This document shows, in pieces, positions 1 to 6,770 of a stretch of 10,105 nucleotides of DNA. The notes beneath the pieces are model-generated. The model worked only from the letters and a program-made list of their open reading frames with translations, was not told the origin of the DNA and did not search any database. Origin of the DNA: Verrucomicrobiota bacterium (GTDB taxonomy: Bacteria > Verrucomicrobiota > Verrucomicrobiia > Limisphaerales > JACRJZ01); assembly GCA_022711695.1 (NCBI GenBank), contig JAKLEJ010000095.1, positions 1 to 10,105 on the forward strand, given 5' to 3'. The position numbers and the translations under genes were made by a program. The first letter of the stretch is position 1. Every line of letters begins with the position of its first letter.

Positions 1-1
1 G

Positions 2-919
2 CCGGGCGCCGAGCGGGAAGTCTCGCTGCGTTCCGGCGCAGGTGTGGCGGCGGCTTTGCGCAGGCTGGGACATGAGGTTCGCGAACTGGACCCGCAGTCG
101 CCGGATTGGACGCTGCCCGCCGGCACAGAGGTGGTGTTCCTGGCCTTGCACGGCGTCTATGGCGAGGACGGCGCGGTGCAGCGCCGGCTTGAAGAATTGG
201 GCGTGCCTTACACTGGCTGCGATCCCGAGGCCAGCCGGATTGCGTTCGACAAAATCCTGACCAAGGAGCGTTGCCTGGCCGCGCGGGCGCCCACGGCCCC
301 CTGGAGGGTCGTCGATTCGGCGGACGCGCCCTGGCCGCGCGGCTGGCAGCCGCCGCTGGTGGTCAAGCCGGTCTGCCAGGGCTCCAGCGTGGGCTTGAGC
401 TTCGTGCGGACGTTCGAGGAATGGCCCGGCGCGCTGGCCGAGGCGCTGCGTCACGACGGCCGCGCTCTGGTCGAAGAACGGATCGTCGGCCGCGAGTGCA
501 CCGTGGGGATTCTGGAGGACCGGCCCCTGCCGGTGGTGGAGATCCGCCCCCGCCAGGGCGGCTACGACTACCAAAACAAGTACACCCCCGGCGCCACCGA
601 TTACTTTTGTCCAGCCGGGTTCGACAGCGAGGTCACCCGCCGCATCCAGGAAGCCGGCCTGGGCGCCTTTCGCGCGGTCGGCGGGCGCGATTACGCGCGA
701 GTCGATGTCATGGTCCGGCCGGGCGGTCAACCTGTGGTTCTGGAGGTCAACACCCTGCCGGGGATGACCGAGACCAGCCTCCTGCCCAAAGCGGCGGCTG
801 CGGCGGGCCTGAGCTACGAACAGCTTTGCCAGCGCATCGTGGACCTGGCGCTCCGGCGACGGCCAGGCGCCGCAACCCCTGGGGACGGGGGGCGCAGGCT
901 GGCGGGGCGTCTAACCTGA
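2..919 (+). CDS. ddl: D-alanine--D-alanine ligase, 5'-truncated by window edge
   Basis: This is a cytoplasmic ATP-grasp ligase that joins two D-alanines to make the dipeptide used by MurF in peptidoglycan synthesis. About 305 residues are visible, and the frame is open to the left edge. The first residues read PGAEREVSLRSG, matching the conserved N-terminal GGPSAEREVSLRSG box of Ddl, so only about 10-20 residues are missing. The GTG at 44 lies downstream of this box and is not the true start. Other visible family motifs are LHGVYGEDG, the ATP-binding KPVCQGSSVG, the substrate-loop region YDYQNKY, the metal-binding RVD, and EVNTLPGMTETSLLP near the end. The last 20 or so residues form an Arg/Gly-rich tail beyond the family core. 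The stop (TGA, 917-919) is 11 bases before ftsQ, so the two are probably cotranscribed. The family call is firm; only the exact start is unknown. Confidence 0.95.
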   Translation, partial: PGAEREVSLRSGAGVAAALRRLGHEVRELDPQSPDWTLPAGTEVVFLALHGVYGEDGAVQRRLEELGVPYTGCDPEASRIAFDKILTKERCLAARAPTAPWRVVDSADAPWPRGWQPPLVVKPVCQGSSVGLSFVRTFEEWPGALAEALRHDGRALVEERIVGRECTVGILEDRPLPVVEIRPRQGGYDYQNKYTPGATDYFCPAGFDSEVTRRIQEAGLGAFRAVGGRDYARVDVMVRPGGQPVVLEVNTLPGMTETSLLPKAAAAAGLSYEQLCQRIVDLALRRRPGAATPGDGGRRLAGRLT

Positions 920-923
920 AGGA
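918..923 (+). promoter_or_regulatory. Ribosome binding site of ftsQ
   Basis: GAAGGA lies 7 bases before the ATG at 931 and overlaps the ddl stop codon. It is the only textbook Shine-Dalgarno seen among the genes of the window. It fixes the ftsQ start, even though the same frame stays open far upstream inside ddl. Confidence 0.7.
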
Positions 924-930
924 CGGCTCT

Positions 931-1896
931 ATGGGACTGCTAAAACGCAAAGCGGGCAACAAGCGCATCCGGCCGCGGAACGTGCTCGAGGTGAAACTGT
1001 CCACCGCCCAGGTGCGTCGCCATCGCTTCCGCGTGCTCTTTTACACCAGCGCGGCCTCACTGGCGGTGGTTTTCGCGCTCTATGTCTGCTGGCGCGTCGG
1101 CGAGACTCTTCTGAACGTCTTCATCTACGACAACCAGCAGTACGCGCTTGCGGTGCTGGACATCCAGACCGACGGGGTGATCGCGGCCGGCCAAATCGAG
1201 CGCTGGGCGGGCGTTCGGAAGGGCGACAACCTCTTTCAGCTCGATCTGGCCCGCATCAAGCGGGATTTGGAACTGGCCCCCGCCATCGAATCGGCGGCGG
1301 TCGAGCGGGTGCTGCCGCAGACGCTGCGGCTGCGCGTCGAGGAGCGGGAACCGGTGGCCCAGGTCATGACCGCCGTGCTGCGCGGCGCCAACGCCCCGGC
1401 CCAAAACTCGGTTTTCCTGCTCGACGCCCAGGGTTGCGTTTTGCTGCCGCTGGGCCCCTCCCAGCGGGCCGTGCCCCTGGACGCGGCCGAGCGATACCCC
1501 ATCCTGGTCGGCGCCAGTCCCGGCCAGTTCAGTCCCGGGCGTCGGGTGGACTCGCCGCAGGTGCGCGCGGCCTTGCGCTTGCTGGCCGCCTTCGACCGCT
1601 CCCCCATGGCTGGCCTGGTGGAATTGAGCCGCATCGACGTCTCCTCGCCCGAGGTGCTGATTCTCACCACCGATCAGCAGAGCGAGGTGGCCGTGCGGGT
1701 GGAAGACCTGGAGCGGCAGTTGAACCGATGGCGGCTGATCTACGAGGTGGGTCTCAGCCAGGGGCGGCGCATTGCCTCGCTGGACCTGTCGGTGATGGAG
1801 AACATCCCCTTGCGCTGGCAGGACGAGACGCCGCTGGCTCCGCCGGTCTCGCCCAAGATCAAGAAAACCTCACCCTATAAGAAACGGCATGTTTGA
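931..1896 (+). CDS. ftsQ: Cell division protein FtsQ/DivIB-like (POTRA domain)
   Basis: This is a bitopic inner-membrane divisome protein. In the family, FtsQ bridges early cytoplasmic and late periplasmic division proteins (FtsB/FtsL). The protein has 321 residues: a basic cytoplasmic N-terminus (residues 1-34), one transmembrane helix (about 35-54), and a periplasmic part. A POTRA domain covers about residues 72-141, with the typical pattern GDNLFQLDL, then AAVERVLPQTLRLRVEEREP. The rest fits the FtsQ beta domain, and a Lys/Arg-rich tail ends the protein. The ATG at 931 is supported by the GAAGGA site and by the position of the membrane helix. The open frame extends upstream to 271, but that part is an out-of-frame reading of ddl. 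The gene sits between ddl and ftsA and overlaps ftsA by 8 bases. FtsQ sequences diverge strongly, so the call rests on POTRA, topology and position. Confidence 0.9.
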   Translation: MGLLKRKAGNKRIRPRNVLEVKLSTAQVRRHRFRVLFYTSAASLAVVFALYVCWRVGETLLNVFIYDNQQYALAVLDIQTDGVIAAGQIERWAGVRKGDNLFQLDLARIKRDLELAPAIESAAVERVLPQTLRLRVEEREPVAQVMTAVLRGANAPAQNSVFLLDAQGCVLLPLGPSQRAVPLDAAERYPILVGASPGQFSPGRRVDSPQVRAALRLLAAFDRSPMAGLVELSRIDVSSPEVLILTTDQQSEVAVRVEDLERQLNRWRLIYEVGLSQGRRIASLDLSVMENIPLRWQDETPLAPPVSPKIKKTSPYKKRHV

Positions 1897-3124
1897 TCCC
1901 AGCAACGTCATTGTCGGCCTGGAGGTGGGCACCTCGAAGGTGTGCGCGGTCGTGGGCGAAGTCGTCGAGGGCGGGCCGCCCAACATTCTCGGGGTGGGCC
2001 AGTGCCGCTCGCGGGGCGTGCGCAAGGGGGAGATTGTGGACGTGGCCCAAGCCGAGGAGGATATCCGGGTGGCCCTGGGCCAGGCCGAGGACATGGCTGA
2101 CGTCGTCATCCGCGAGGTGTATCTGGGGGTGAGCGGCGGTCACATCGGCGGCTTCAACAACCACGGCTCCCATCCCGTGCCCACCGTGGACCGGTGCATC
2201 ACCGAGGAGGATGTCGAGCACGTCATCCAGAACGCCCGCGTGGCCAGCCTGGGCGCGGACCGTTACGCCATCCACGTCAATCGCCACCACTTTACGGTCA
2301 ACGGCCAGGAGGATATCGTCGATCCGGTGGGCATGGTCGCGCCCAGCCTTGAGGTGGATGTCCACATCACTTACGGCAATTTCAACCGGCTCCAGAACCC
2401 CATCCGCCTGGTCAAGGGCCTCCAGCTCGATGTCGAGGGCATCGTCTTCAACGGCCTGGCGTCGGCTCTGGCGGTGCTCGCGCCCGAGCAGAAGCACCAG
2501 GGCACGCTGGTCATCGACATGGGGGGCGGGGCCACCGATTATGCGGTCTTCCAGGAGGGACTGATTCGCCACACCGGCGTGCTGGCGGTCGGCGGCGACC
2601 ATGTTACCAATGACCTGGCCTACTTCTTCAAGCTGCCCCTGGTGGACGCCGAGCGGCTCAAGATCGAGGAGGGCGGCGTCGGCGCGGAGGAGGCGGTCAA
2701 AGGCCGCGTGGTCACTCTGGCCGGCGAGCACGGCATTTCCGGGAAGTCCGTCAACATCGAGCATCTGCGGCGCGTCATGACCGAGCGCCTCGATGAGACC
2801 TTCCGGCTTATCGAGGAGGAGCTGATCGACAAGGGGGTCATGCCCCGGGTGCGCTCGGGCGTGGTGCTCTGCGGCGGCGGCGCCAACATCCGCGGCATCG
2901 AGCGCCTGGCCGAGGATGTGTTCCAGGTCCCCGCCTCCCTGGGCAAGGCCAACGCCATGAGCGGCGCCGCCGACGCCCTCAACCAGCCCGAGTTCGCCAC
3001 CGGCATCGGCCTGGTTCGCTTTGGGGCCATGCAGAGCCGCCGCAAAAAGGGCGGCTTCTTTGGCGCGCGCCTCTTCCAGAAAGGCGTCAAGGAAACCGTC
3101 GAACAATTCTTCAAACGCTCCTAA
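1889..3124 (+). CDS. ftsA: Cell division protein FtsA
   Basis: FtsA is an actin-fold ATPase that tethers FtsZ filaments to the membrane and recruits later divisome proteins. The protein has 411 residues, a usual length for the family. Actin-family nucleotide motifs are in order: phosphate-1 (VGLEVGTSKVCAVVGE, about residues 9-24), phosphate-2 (VIDMGGGATDYAVF, about 208-221) and the adenosine motif (VLCGGGANIRGIERL, about 326-340). The region of about residues 85-165 corresponds to the FtsA-specific 1C/SHS2 subdomain. The C-terminus (about 389-411) forms a basic amphipathic segment ending VKETVEQFFKRS, the expected membrane-targeting helix. The ATG at 1889 overlaps the end of ftsQ (TGA 1894-1896) with no strong ribosome site, which suggests translational coupling. 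The stop at 3122-3124 is 8 bases before ftsZ. A long open frame on the opposite strand is a GC-driven shadow. Confidence 0.97.
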   Translation: MFDPSNVIVGLEVGTSKVCAVVGEVVEGGPPNILGVGQCRSRGVRKGEIVDVAQAEEDIRVALGQAEDMADVVIREVYLGVSGGHIGGFNNHGSHPVPTVDRCITEEDVEHVIQNARVASLGADRYAIHVNRHHFTVNGQEDIVDPVGMVAPSLEVDVHITYGNFNRLQNPIRLVKGLQLDVEGIVFNGLASALAVLAPEQKHQGTLVIDMGGGATDYAVFQEGLIRHTGVLAVGGDHVTNDLAYFFKLPLVDAERLKIEEGGVGAEEAVKGRVVTLAGEHGISGKSVNIEHLRRVMTERLDETFRLIEEELIDKGVMPRVRSGVVLCGGGANIRGIERLAEDVFQVPASLGKANAMSGAADALNQPEFATGIGLVRFGAMQSRRKKGGFFGARLFQKGVKETVEQFFKRS

Positions 3125-3132
3125 CCCGGCCT

Positions 3133-4485
3133 ATGTCCACGCTGCTTCCCGAGCCAACTTCCAGTCCGAGCCCCTCGTCCGGAACGAGCGCCGCCCCGGC
3201 GCCCGCCGCCGAGCTGTCCGCCTTGGCGGGCAAGACCGTTTCCATGAAAGTGATCGGGGTGGGGGGCGCCGGCTGCAACGCCCTGGCGCACATCGCCCGC
3301 TCCGGCCTCCAGCAGGTGGACTGCGTGGCCGTCAACACCGATGCCAAGGCCCTGGAGGCCTGCCCGGCGCCAGTCAAACATGTGCTGGGCGCGCGCATCA
3401 CCCGGGGGCTGGGGGCGGGCGGCGATCCCGAGCGCGGTCGCGCCGCCGCCGAGGACGATCGGGAGGTCCTCGCCCGCTATTGCGCCGGCGCCGATGTTGT
3501 CTTTGTGGTGGCGGGTCTGGGCGGGGGCACCGGCACAGGGGCCGCTCCGCTCCTGGCCGAGTTGGCCCGCAGCGCGGGCGCGTTGGCGCTCGGCATGGTC
3601 GTCCTGCCCTTTGACTGCGAAGGCGCCCGCCGCCAGCGCCAGGCTCTGCTGGGCCTCCACCAGCTTAAAGAAGCCGCCGACTCGGTGATCTGCCTGCCCA
3701 ACCAGAAGCTCCTGGCCATGGTGGCGGACAAGACCAGCGTGCTGGAGGGCTTTGGGCTTGCCCATGAGCTCCTGGCTCGCGGCGTGCGGGGCATCTGGAG
3801 GCTGCTGGCCCAGCCGGGGTTGATCAATGCCGACTTTGCCGACGTCTGCGCGGTGACGCGCGCCCGCCATGCCGAGGCCGCTTTGGCCACCGCCGAAGCC
3901 CAGGGCGAGGGCCGGGCCAAGGATCTTGTCGAGAAGCTCCTCAGGCATCCGCTCATGGACGAAGGGCGCGCCCTCAACGATGCCGCCTCGGTTCTCGTCA
4001 GCCTGGTGGGCGGACCTGACCTCTCCCTGGCGGATGTGAACGGTTTCATGGAGCAGATCAATCGCCACTGCGAGCATGCCCACATCATCCTGGGAGCCGC
4101 CATCGACGAAGCCTTCGCCAGCCGCCTGGCGGTCACCGTGCTTTCCTCCCGTCACGCTGCCAAGGGCGAGGCGGCGGCGGTCGCGGAGTCCGCTGCCGAC
4201 ATCCCACTCTCCGCCCTCGATCCCGAGTTTGTGCCCGCCGGATCGGCCAGCCGGCCGGCCGACCGCCATATCCCTTCCGCGCCCGTGCTGACTCCGGACA
4301 ACGCCGGGCACATGCTTCAGAACCTGCCGCCGCGCGCCCGCAAACGCGCCATCAAGATGGTCCAAGGCCAGTTGCCCCTCGAAATCATCTCCCGCGGCCG
4401 GTTCGAGCGCAGCGAGCCCACCATCCGCTCCGGACAAAATCTCGACGTGCCGACCTACCTCCGCCGCAACCTCGTGTTCAACTAG
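3133..4485 (+). CDS. ftsZ: Cell division protein FtsZ, divergent verrucomicrobial type
   Basis: FtsZ is a tubulin-like GTPase that polymerises into the Z ring at the division site. The protein has 450 residues. A Pro/Ser/Ala-rich extension (1-37) precedes the core, which begins MKVIGVGGAGCNAL. The GTP signature GGGTGTG is at 130-136. The upstream RITRGLGAGGDPE loop is intact, as is the T7 catalytic loop NADFADV at 232-238 with both aspartates (234, 237). Departures from common FtsZ are NQK where NDK is usual (190-192), no MG-x-G motif after the T7 loop (239-262), and NDAASVLV in place of GARGVLV. After a variable linker (about 341-385) comes a conserved-looking tail with a basic RARKRAIK stretch and the FtsA-binding-type end peptide LDVPTYLRR. 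The start at 3133, 8 bases after ftsA, is preferred; the internal Met38 (3244) is an alternative. It is the last dcw gene here. Confidence 0.96.
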   Translation: MSTLLPEPTSSPSPSSGTSAAPAPAAELSALAGKTVSMKVIGVGGAGCNALAHIARSGLQQVDCVAVNTDAKALEACPAPVKHVLGARITRGLGAGGDPERGRAAAEDDREVLARYCAGADVVFVVAGLGGGTGTGAAPLLAELARSAGALALGMVVLPFDCEGARRQRQALLGLHQLKEAADSVICLPNQKLLAMVADKTSVLEGFGLAHELLARGVRGIWRLLAQPGLINADFADVCAVTRARHAEAALATAEAQGEGRAKDLVEKLLRHPLMDEGRALNDAASVLVSLVGGPDLSLADVNGFMEQINRHCEHAHIILGAAIDEAFASRLAVTVLSSRHAAKGEAAAVAESAADIPLSALDPEFVPAGSASRPADRHIPSAPVLTPDNAGHMLQNLPPRARKRAIKMVQGQLPLEIISRGRFERSEPTIRSGQNLDVPTYLRRNLVFN

Positions 4486-4919
4486 CCAGTCCCCTCGACC
4501 GGCTTCCCGCGCTCGAGACCCAAATCCGCTCCGCCATCCGCGGATCCCGGGCGACGAGAAGCCAGGAATGGGCTCGCCCGGATGTTTGTTTGAGGAATCG
4601 GCTTCGGCATGCCCGCCAGCCTCGCAACAATGCCTGTCCCACGCGCGAGAGGGAATCTTGGGCGGGGCCGGGACCCTGCCCAGCCGTTTGCCCCCAGGAT
4701 TGCCGTCCAACGCGCCAGGAGCGGGCTCGAAGGCCGCCCAGAGAGGCGCCGGCGGGTTCCGATCGGTCGCAGGCCGGCTCATTTGAGTCTGCGGCGCGCG
4801 CGTTGGCAGTGCTCTGGACGATCAAGGCCGGCCGAGGTTGATCCGCCAGGGTGATTGACACGCAGGTTTGGGGCTTCTGCCGGCTTGACCCAGCCGTGGT
4901 TATCGATACTCTGGGTGTA
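4486..4919. other. Intergenic region without a recognised gene
   Basis: These 434 bases between ftsZ and the prepilin-like gene hold no open frame whose translation resembles a protein I know. Frames on both strands are short or low-complexity Arg/Pro/Ala/Ser text typical of GC-rich noncoding DNA. I see a 10-base palindrome, ATCCGCGGAT, at 4536-4545 and a perfect TTGACA at 4855-4860 with no acceptable -10 box at 16-18 bases. A second TTGACC (4885-4890) precedes GATACT (4905-4910) by only 14 bases. A promoter for the downstream gene probably lies here, but I cannot place it. No intrinsic terminator with a T-run follows ftsZ. Confidence 0.5.
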
Positions 4920-5633
4920 ATGAGTTCCGCTCACACTCAAAGCGTGAGGCGGGCTGGCGGATGGGCGTTCACCCTGATCGAGCTGCTGGTGGTGATCGCG
5001 ATCATCGCCATCCTGGCCGCGCTGCTGCTGCCCGCGTTGGGCCGGGCCAAGGCCCGGGCCCAGCGCGCCAACTGCCTGAGCAACCTGCGGCAGGCGGCGG
5101 TGGGTTTTCATCTGTGGGCGCTGGACCACGAGGGCAAGTTTCCCTGGATGGCCCCCGCCAGCGAGGGGGGGACCCAGAGCCTGCCCCTGGAGGCGTTCTA
5201 CCAGTTTCTGCTGGCCTCCCGGGAGATCGACTCGCCGAAGATCCTGAGCTGCCCCAGCGACAAGGCGGTGAGGATGAAGACGACCTGGAACGAGTTTGCC
5301 AGCAACGCGCTGGTGAGCCTGTCGTATTTTGCGGGGATCTGCGCCAGCGAACAGGCCCCCGGCTCGATGCTGGCGGGGGACCGCAACCTGGGGGGGCTTG
5401 GGGGGATGAGCGCGTGCACGAATGCGACAGGGATGTTCTCGCGGGGGATCCGGGCGGGGTCGTTTTGGGGGACGGAGGTGGCGCTGCATGGGACGGCGGG
5501 GAATATGGCGCTGGGCGACGGGAGCGCGCACCAGTTGACGACGGCGGGGCTGCAGACGCTGGCGAGCAATCCGGTGGCGCGGGCGTGCAGCGGCAACCAC
5601 CTGCTGTTGCCCTGCCCGGAATGCACGCACTGA
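4920..5633 (+). CDS. Prepilin-like exported protein with H-X9-DG motif
   Basis: The protein has 237 residues from the ATG at 4920. Its N-terminus is a type IV prepilin/pseudopilin signal: a short basic leader (1-16), then A|FTLIELLVVIAII with Glu at +5 of the mature chain and a hydrophobic helix to about residue 38. Ala rather than Gly at -1 is, as far as I know, common in Verrucomicrobiota. The body resembles pseudopilin-type globular proteins that abound in Planctomycetes and Verrucomicrobia. Near the C-terminus the pattern H-GTAGNMALG-DG fits the 'prepilin-type processing-associated H-X9-DG' motif exactly. Prepilin peptidase processing and assembly into a pseudopilus or the envelope are expected, but the real role of this family is unknown. 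An in-frame GTG at 4851 would add 23 residues before the leader, so 4920 is preferred. Neither start has a good ribosome site. Codon choice shifts to G-ending codons after about 5300. Confidence 0.9.
   Translation: MSSAHTQSVRRAGGWAFTLIELLVVIAIIAILAALLLPALGRAKARAQRANCLSNLRQAAVGFHLWALDHEGKFPWMAPASEGGTQSLPLEAFYQFLLASREIDSPKILSCPSDKAVRMKTTWNEFASNALVSLSYFAGICASEQAPGSMLAGDRNLGGLGGMSACTNATGMFSRGIRAGSFWGTEVALHGTAGNMALGDGSAHQLTTAGLQTLASNPVARACSGNHLLLPCPECTH
5443..5471 (+). other. Possible G-quadruplex motif in the coding strand
   Basis: Four G-runs of 5, 3, 4 and 5 bases are separated by loops of 4, 1 and 7 bases. This satisfies the usual G3+N1-7 rule. It lies inside the prepilin-like gene, downstream of another pair of long G-runs (5390-5396 and 5400-5405). 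In DNA this rich in G such matches may arise by chance, and no function is shown. Confidence 0.3.
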
Positions 5634-5636
5634 AGG

Positions 5637-5652
5637 GCGCGCGAAGGCGCGC
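5637..5652 (+). terminator. GC hairpin after the prepilin-like gene, possible terminator
   Basis: A perfect 6-base stem (GCGCGC / GCGCGC) encloses a GAAG loop. It starts 3 bases after the stop codon of the prepilin-like gene (5631-5633). No T-run follows (the next bases are GGGGGCTCC), so it is not a classical intrinsic terminator. It could act as a 3' stabilising stem or a weak terminator separating this gene from the redox pair downstream. The remaining bases to 5740 show nothing recognisable. Confidence 0.3.
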
Positions 5653-5740
5653 GGGGGCTCCTCACCCTTCGGTTCTGCTGGAAGGCCGCTCTTCGAAAAA
5701 GGGCTGGCGCCACGGGACAAAGTCGCGCGATACTCCGAGG

Positions 5741-6727
5741 ATGAACCCGCCACGCGCCGCGCGTCTTCTTCTCGTTGGAGTCGTCGTCTTGTCGTTTCTG
5801 GTTTCAGCGGCGGCGGGCCTGGCGGCCGCTGGCGCGCCGCGGCAGACCGCCGCGCAGGTGTTGGCGGGTTTGCGATTGCCGCCGGACTGGCTGGAGGCCA
5901 CGCCGGTGAACTGGGACACCAACCAACCCTGGAAAGAAGCGCGCCTGGAAATCCGGCGATTGCTGGCGCTGGACGAAGCGCACGTCCGCCAGGGGGTGAA
6001 GCTCACGTGGTTGTATGCGCGGAAGGGCGACATTGGGGATGGTCATGAGCTGCCCATGTACCTGTTCATGAGCGGCAACTACGATTGGGCGCTGAAGGAG
6101 TACCCTGGCCATCTGCGCGCCCAGGAAGGAAAAGGACCCACCCACGCCTACCTCTGTTACGCGTCGTGCCTGGCGCACTTTGGAGATTTCGAGGCGGCGC
6201 TGGCGATCCTGAACAAAGCCCTCGCCGATCTGCCGCCCAAGCCCTGGCGCATCGCCAGCCAGGCCAACATCGAAAACCAGCTTGGGGATCTCTACGGGCG
6301 GATGGGACAAACGGACCAGGCGCGCGCGCATTATGCCGAAGCCACCCGCCTGTATGGATTATCCGACCAGCCTTACGGGCGGCACCTGCTGCCGCGCAAG
6401 GCCGCCCAGGTGCAGGCGAAACTGCGCTTGATGGCCATGGGCTCGCTCGCTTCCGCCCAGCTTAAGGACGGCGTCCATCGCGGCAGCGCCATCGGCTACG
6501 CGGACAAGGCCGAGATCGTGGTGACGCTCGAGATCAGGAACGGCCGGTTCGCCCGCCTGGATGTCCAGCACCAGGAGAAGATCGAGTTGGGCGCCACCAA
6601 AATTCTCCCGCAGCGCATCCTGGAGAAGCAAAGCCTGCAAGTGGACGGTGTGACCGGGGCCACCGTCACGTGCCAGGGCATCGTGGAGGCCACCTACCGG
6701 GCGCTCCTCAATGCCGGGCTGCGCTGA
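5741..6727 (+). CDS. Exported TPR protein with C-terminal FMN-binding domain
   Basis: The protein has 328 residues. The N-terminus has a Sec-type signal: a basic start (PRAAR), a hydrophobic core at about residues 9-30, and Ala/Gly at the likely cleavage point. The middle contains TPR-like helical pairs, clearest at about 136-165 (ASCLAHFGDFEAALAILNKAL) and 172-205 (ENQLGDLYGRMGQTDQARAHY). The last 95 residues (about 235-328) match the FMN_bind fold of NosR, RnfG and NqrC. They begin LKDGVHRGSAIGY, continue with an acidic/hydrophobic core, and end with VDGVTGATVT (301-310). In those proteins the last Thr of the S/T-GAT-x-T box, here Thr310, carries FMN through a phosphoester bond made by ApbE. 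The protein therefore probably carries flavin outside the cytoplasmic membrane. It lies 43 bases upstream of the polyferredoxin gene, its likely electron partner. The ATG at 5741 gives a good signal peptide but lacks a spaced ribosome site. The specific pathway is unknown. Confidence 0.85.
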   Translation: MNPPRAARLLLVGVVVLSFLVSAAAGLAAAGAPRQTAAQVLAGLRLPPDWLEATPVNWDTNQPWKEARLEIRRLLALDEAHVRQGVKLTWLYARKGDIGDGHELPMYLFMSGNYDWALKEYPGHLRAQEGKGPTHAYLCYASCLAHFGDFEAALAILNKALADLPPKPWRIASQANIENQLGDLYGRMGQTDQARAHYAEATRLYGLSDQPYGRHLLPRKAAQVQAKLRLMAMGSLASAQLKDGVHRGSAIGYADKAEIVVTLEIRNGRFARLDVQHQEKIELGATKILPQRILEKQSLQVDGVTGATVTCQGIVEATYRALLNAGLR

Positions 6728-6770
6728 GTGGTTCTCCGACAGGCAAATCGACGCCCGCAAACCGCTCTGA

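Noticed and set aside
44..919. GTG at 44 as the start of the D-Ala-D-Ala ligase
   Set aside because: The frame upstream encodes PGAEREVSLRSG, a conserved Ddl box, so the gene starts before the window.
1859..3106. Long open frame on the minus strand opposite ftsA (about 415 codons)
   Set aside because: It mirrors the ftsA codons exactly out of phase, and its Ala/Asp/His/Leu-rich text has no motif; it is a GC-driven shadow.
4536..4545. Palindrome ATCCGCGGAT as an operator
   Set aside because: A single 10-base GC-rich palindrome is expected by chance, and no repressor gene or second copy is nearby.
3121..4782. Long open frame on the minus strand opposite ftsZ and into the gap (about 550 codons)
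   Set aside because: It lies opposite a certain gene and has low-complexity Gly/Ala/Arg/His text with no recognisable domain.
4478..4861. Minus-strand frame of 127 codons in the ftsZ-prepilin gap
   Set aside because: Arg/Ser/Ala/Gly-rich text without motifs, secondary-structure pattern or a ribosome site; expected by chance at this GC content.
4855..4910. TTGACA/TTGACC boxes as a sigma-70-type promoter for the prepilin-like gene
   Set aside because: TTGACA (4855-4860) has no -10 at 16-18 bases, and TTGACC (4885-4890) to GATACT is only 14 bases. Not strong enough to annotate.
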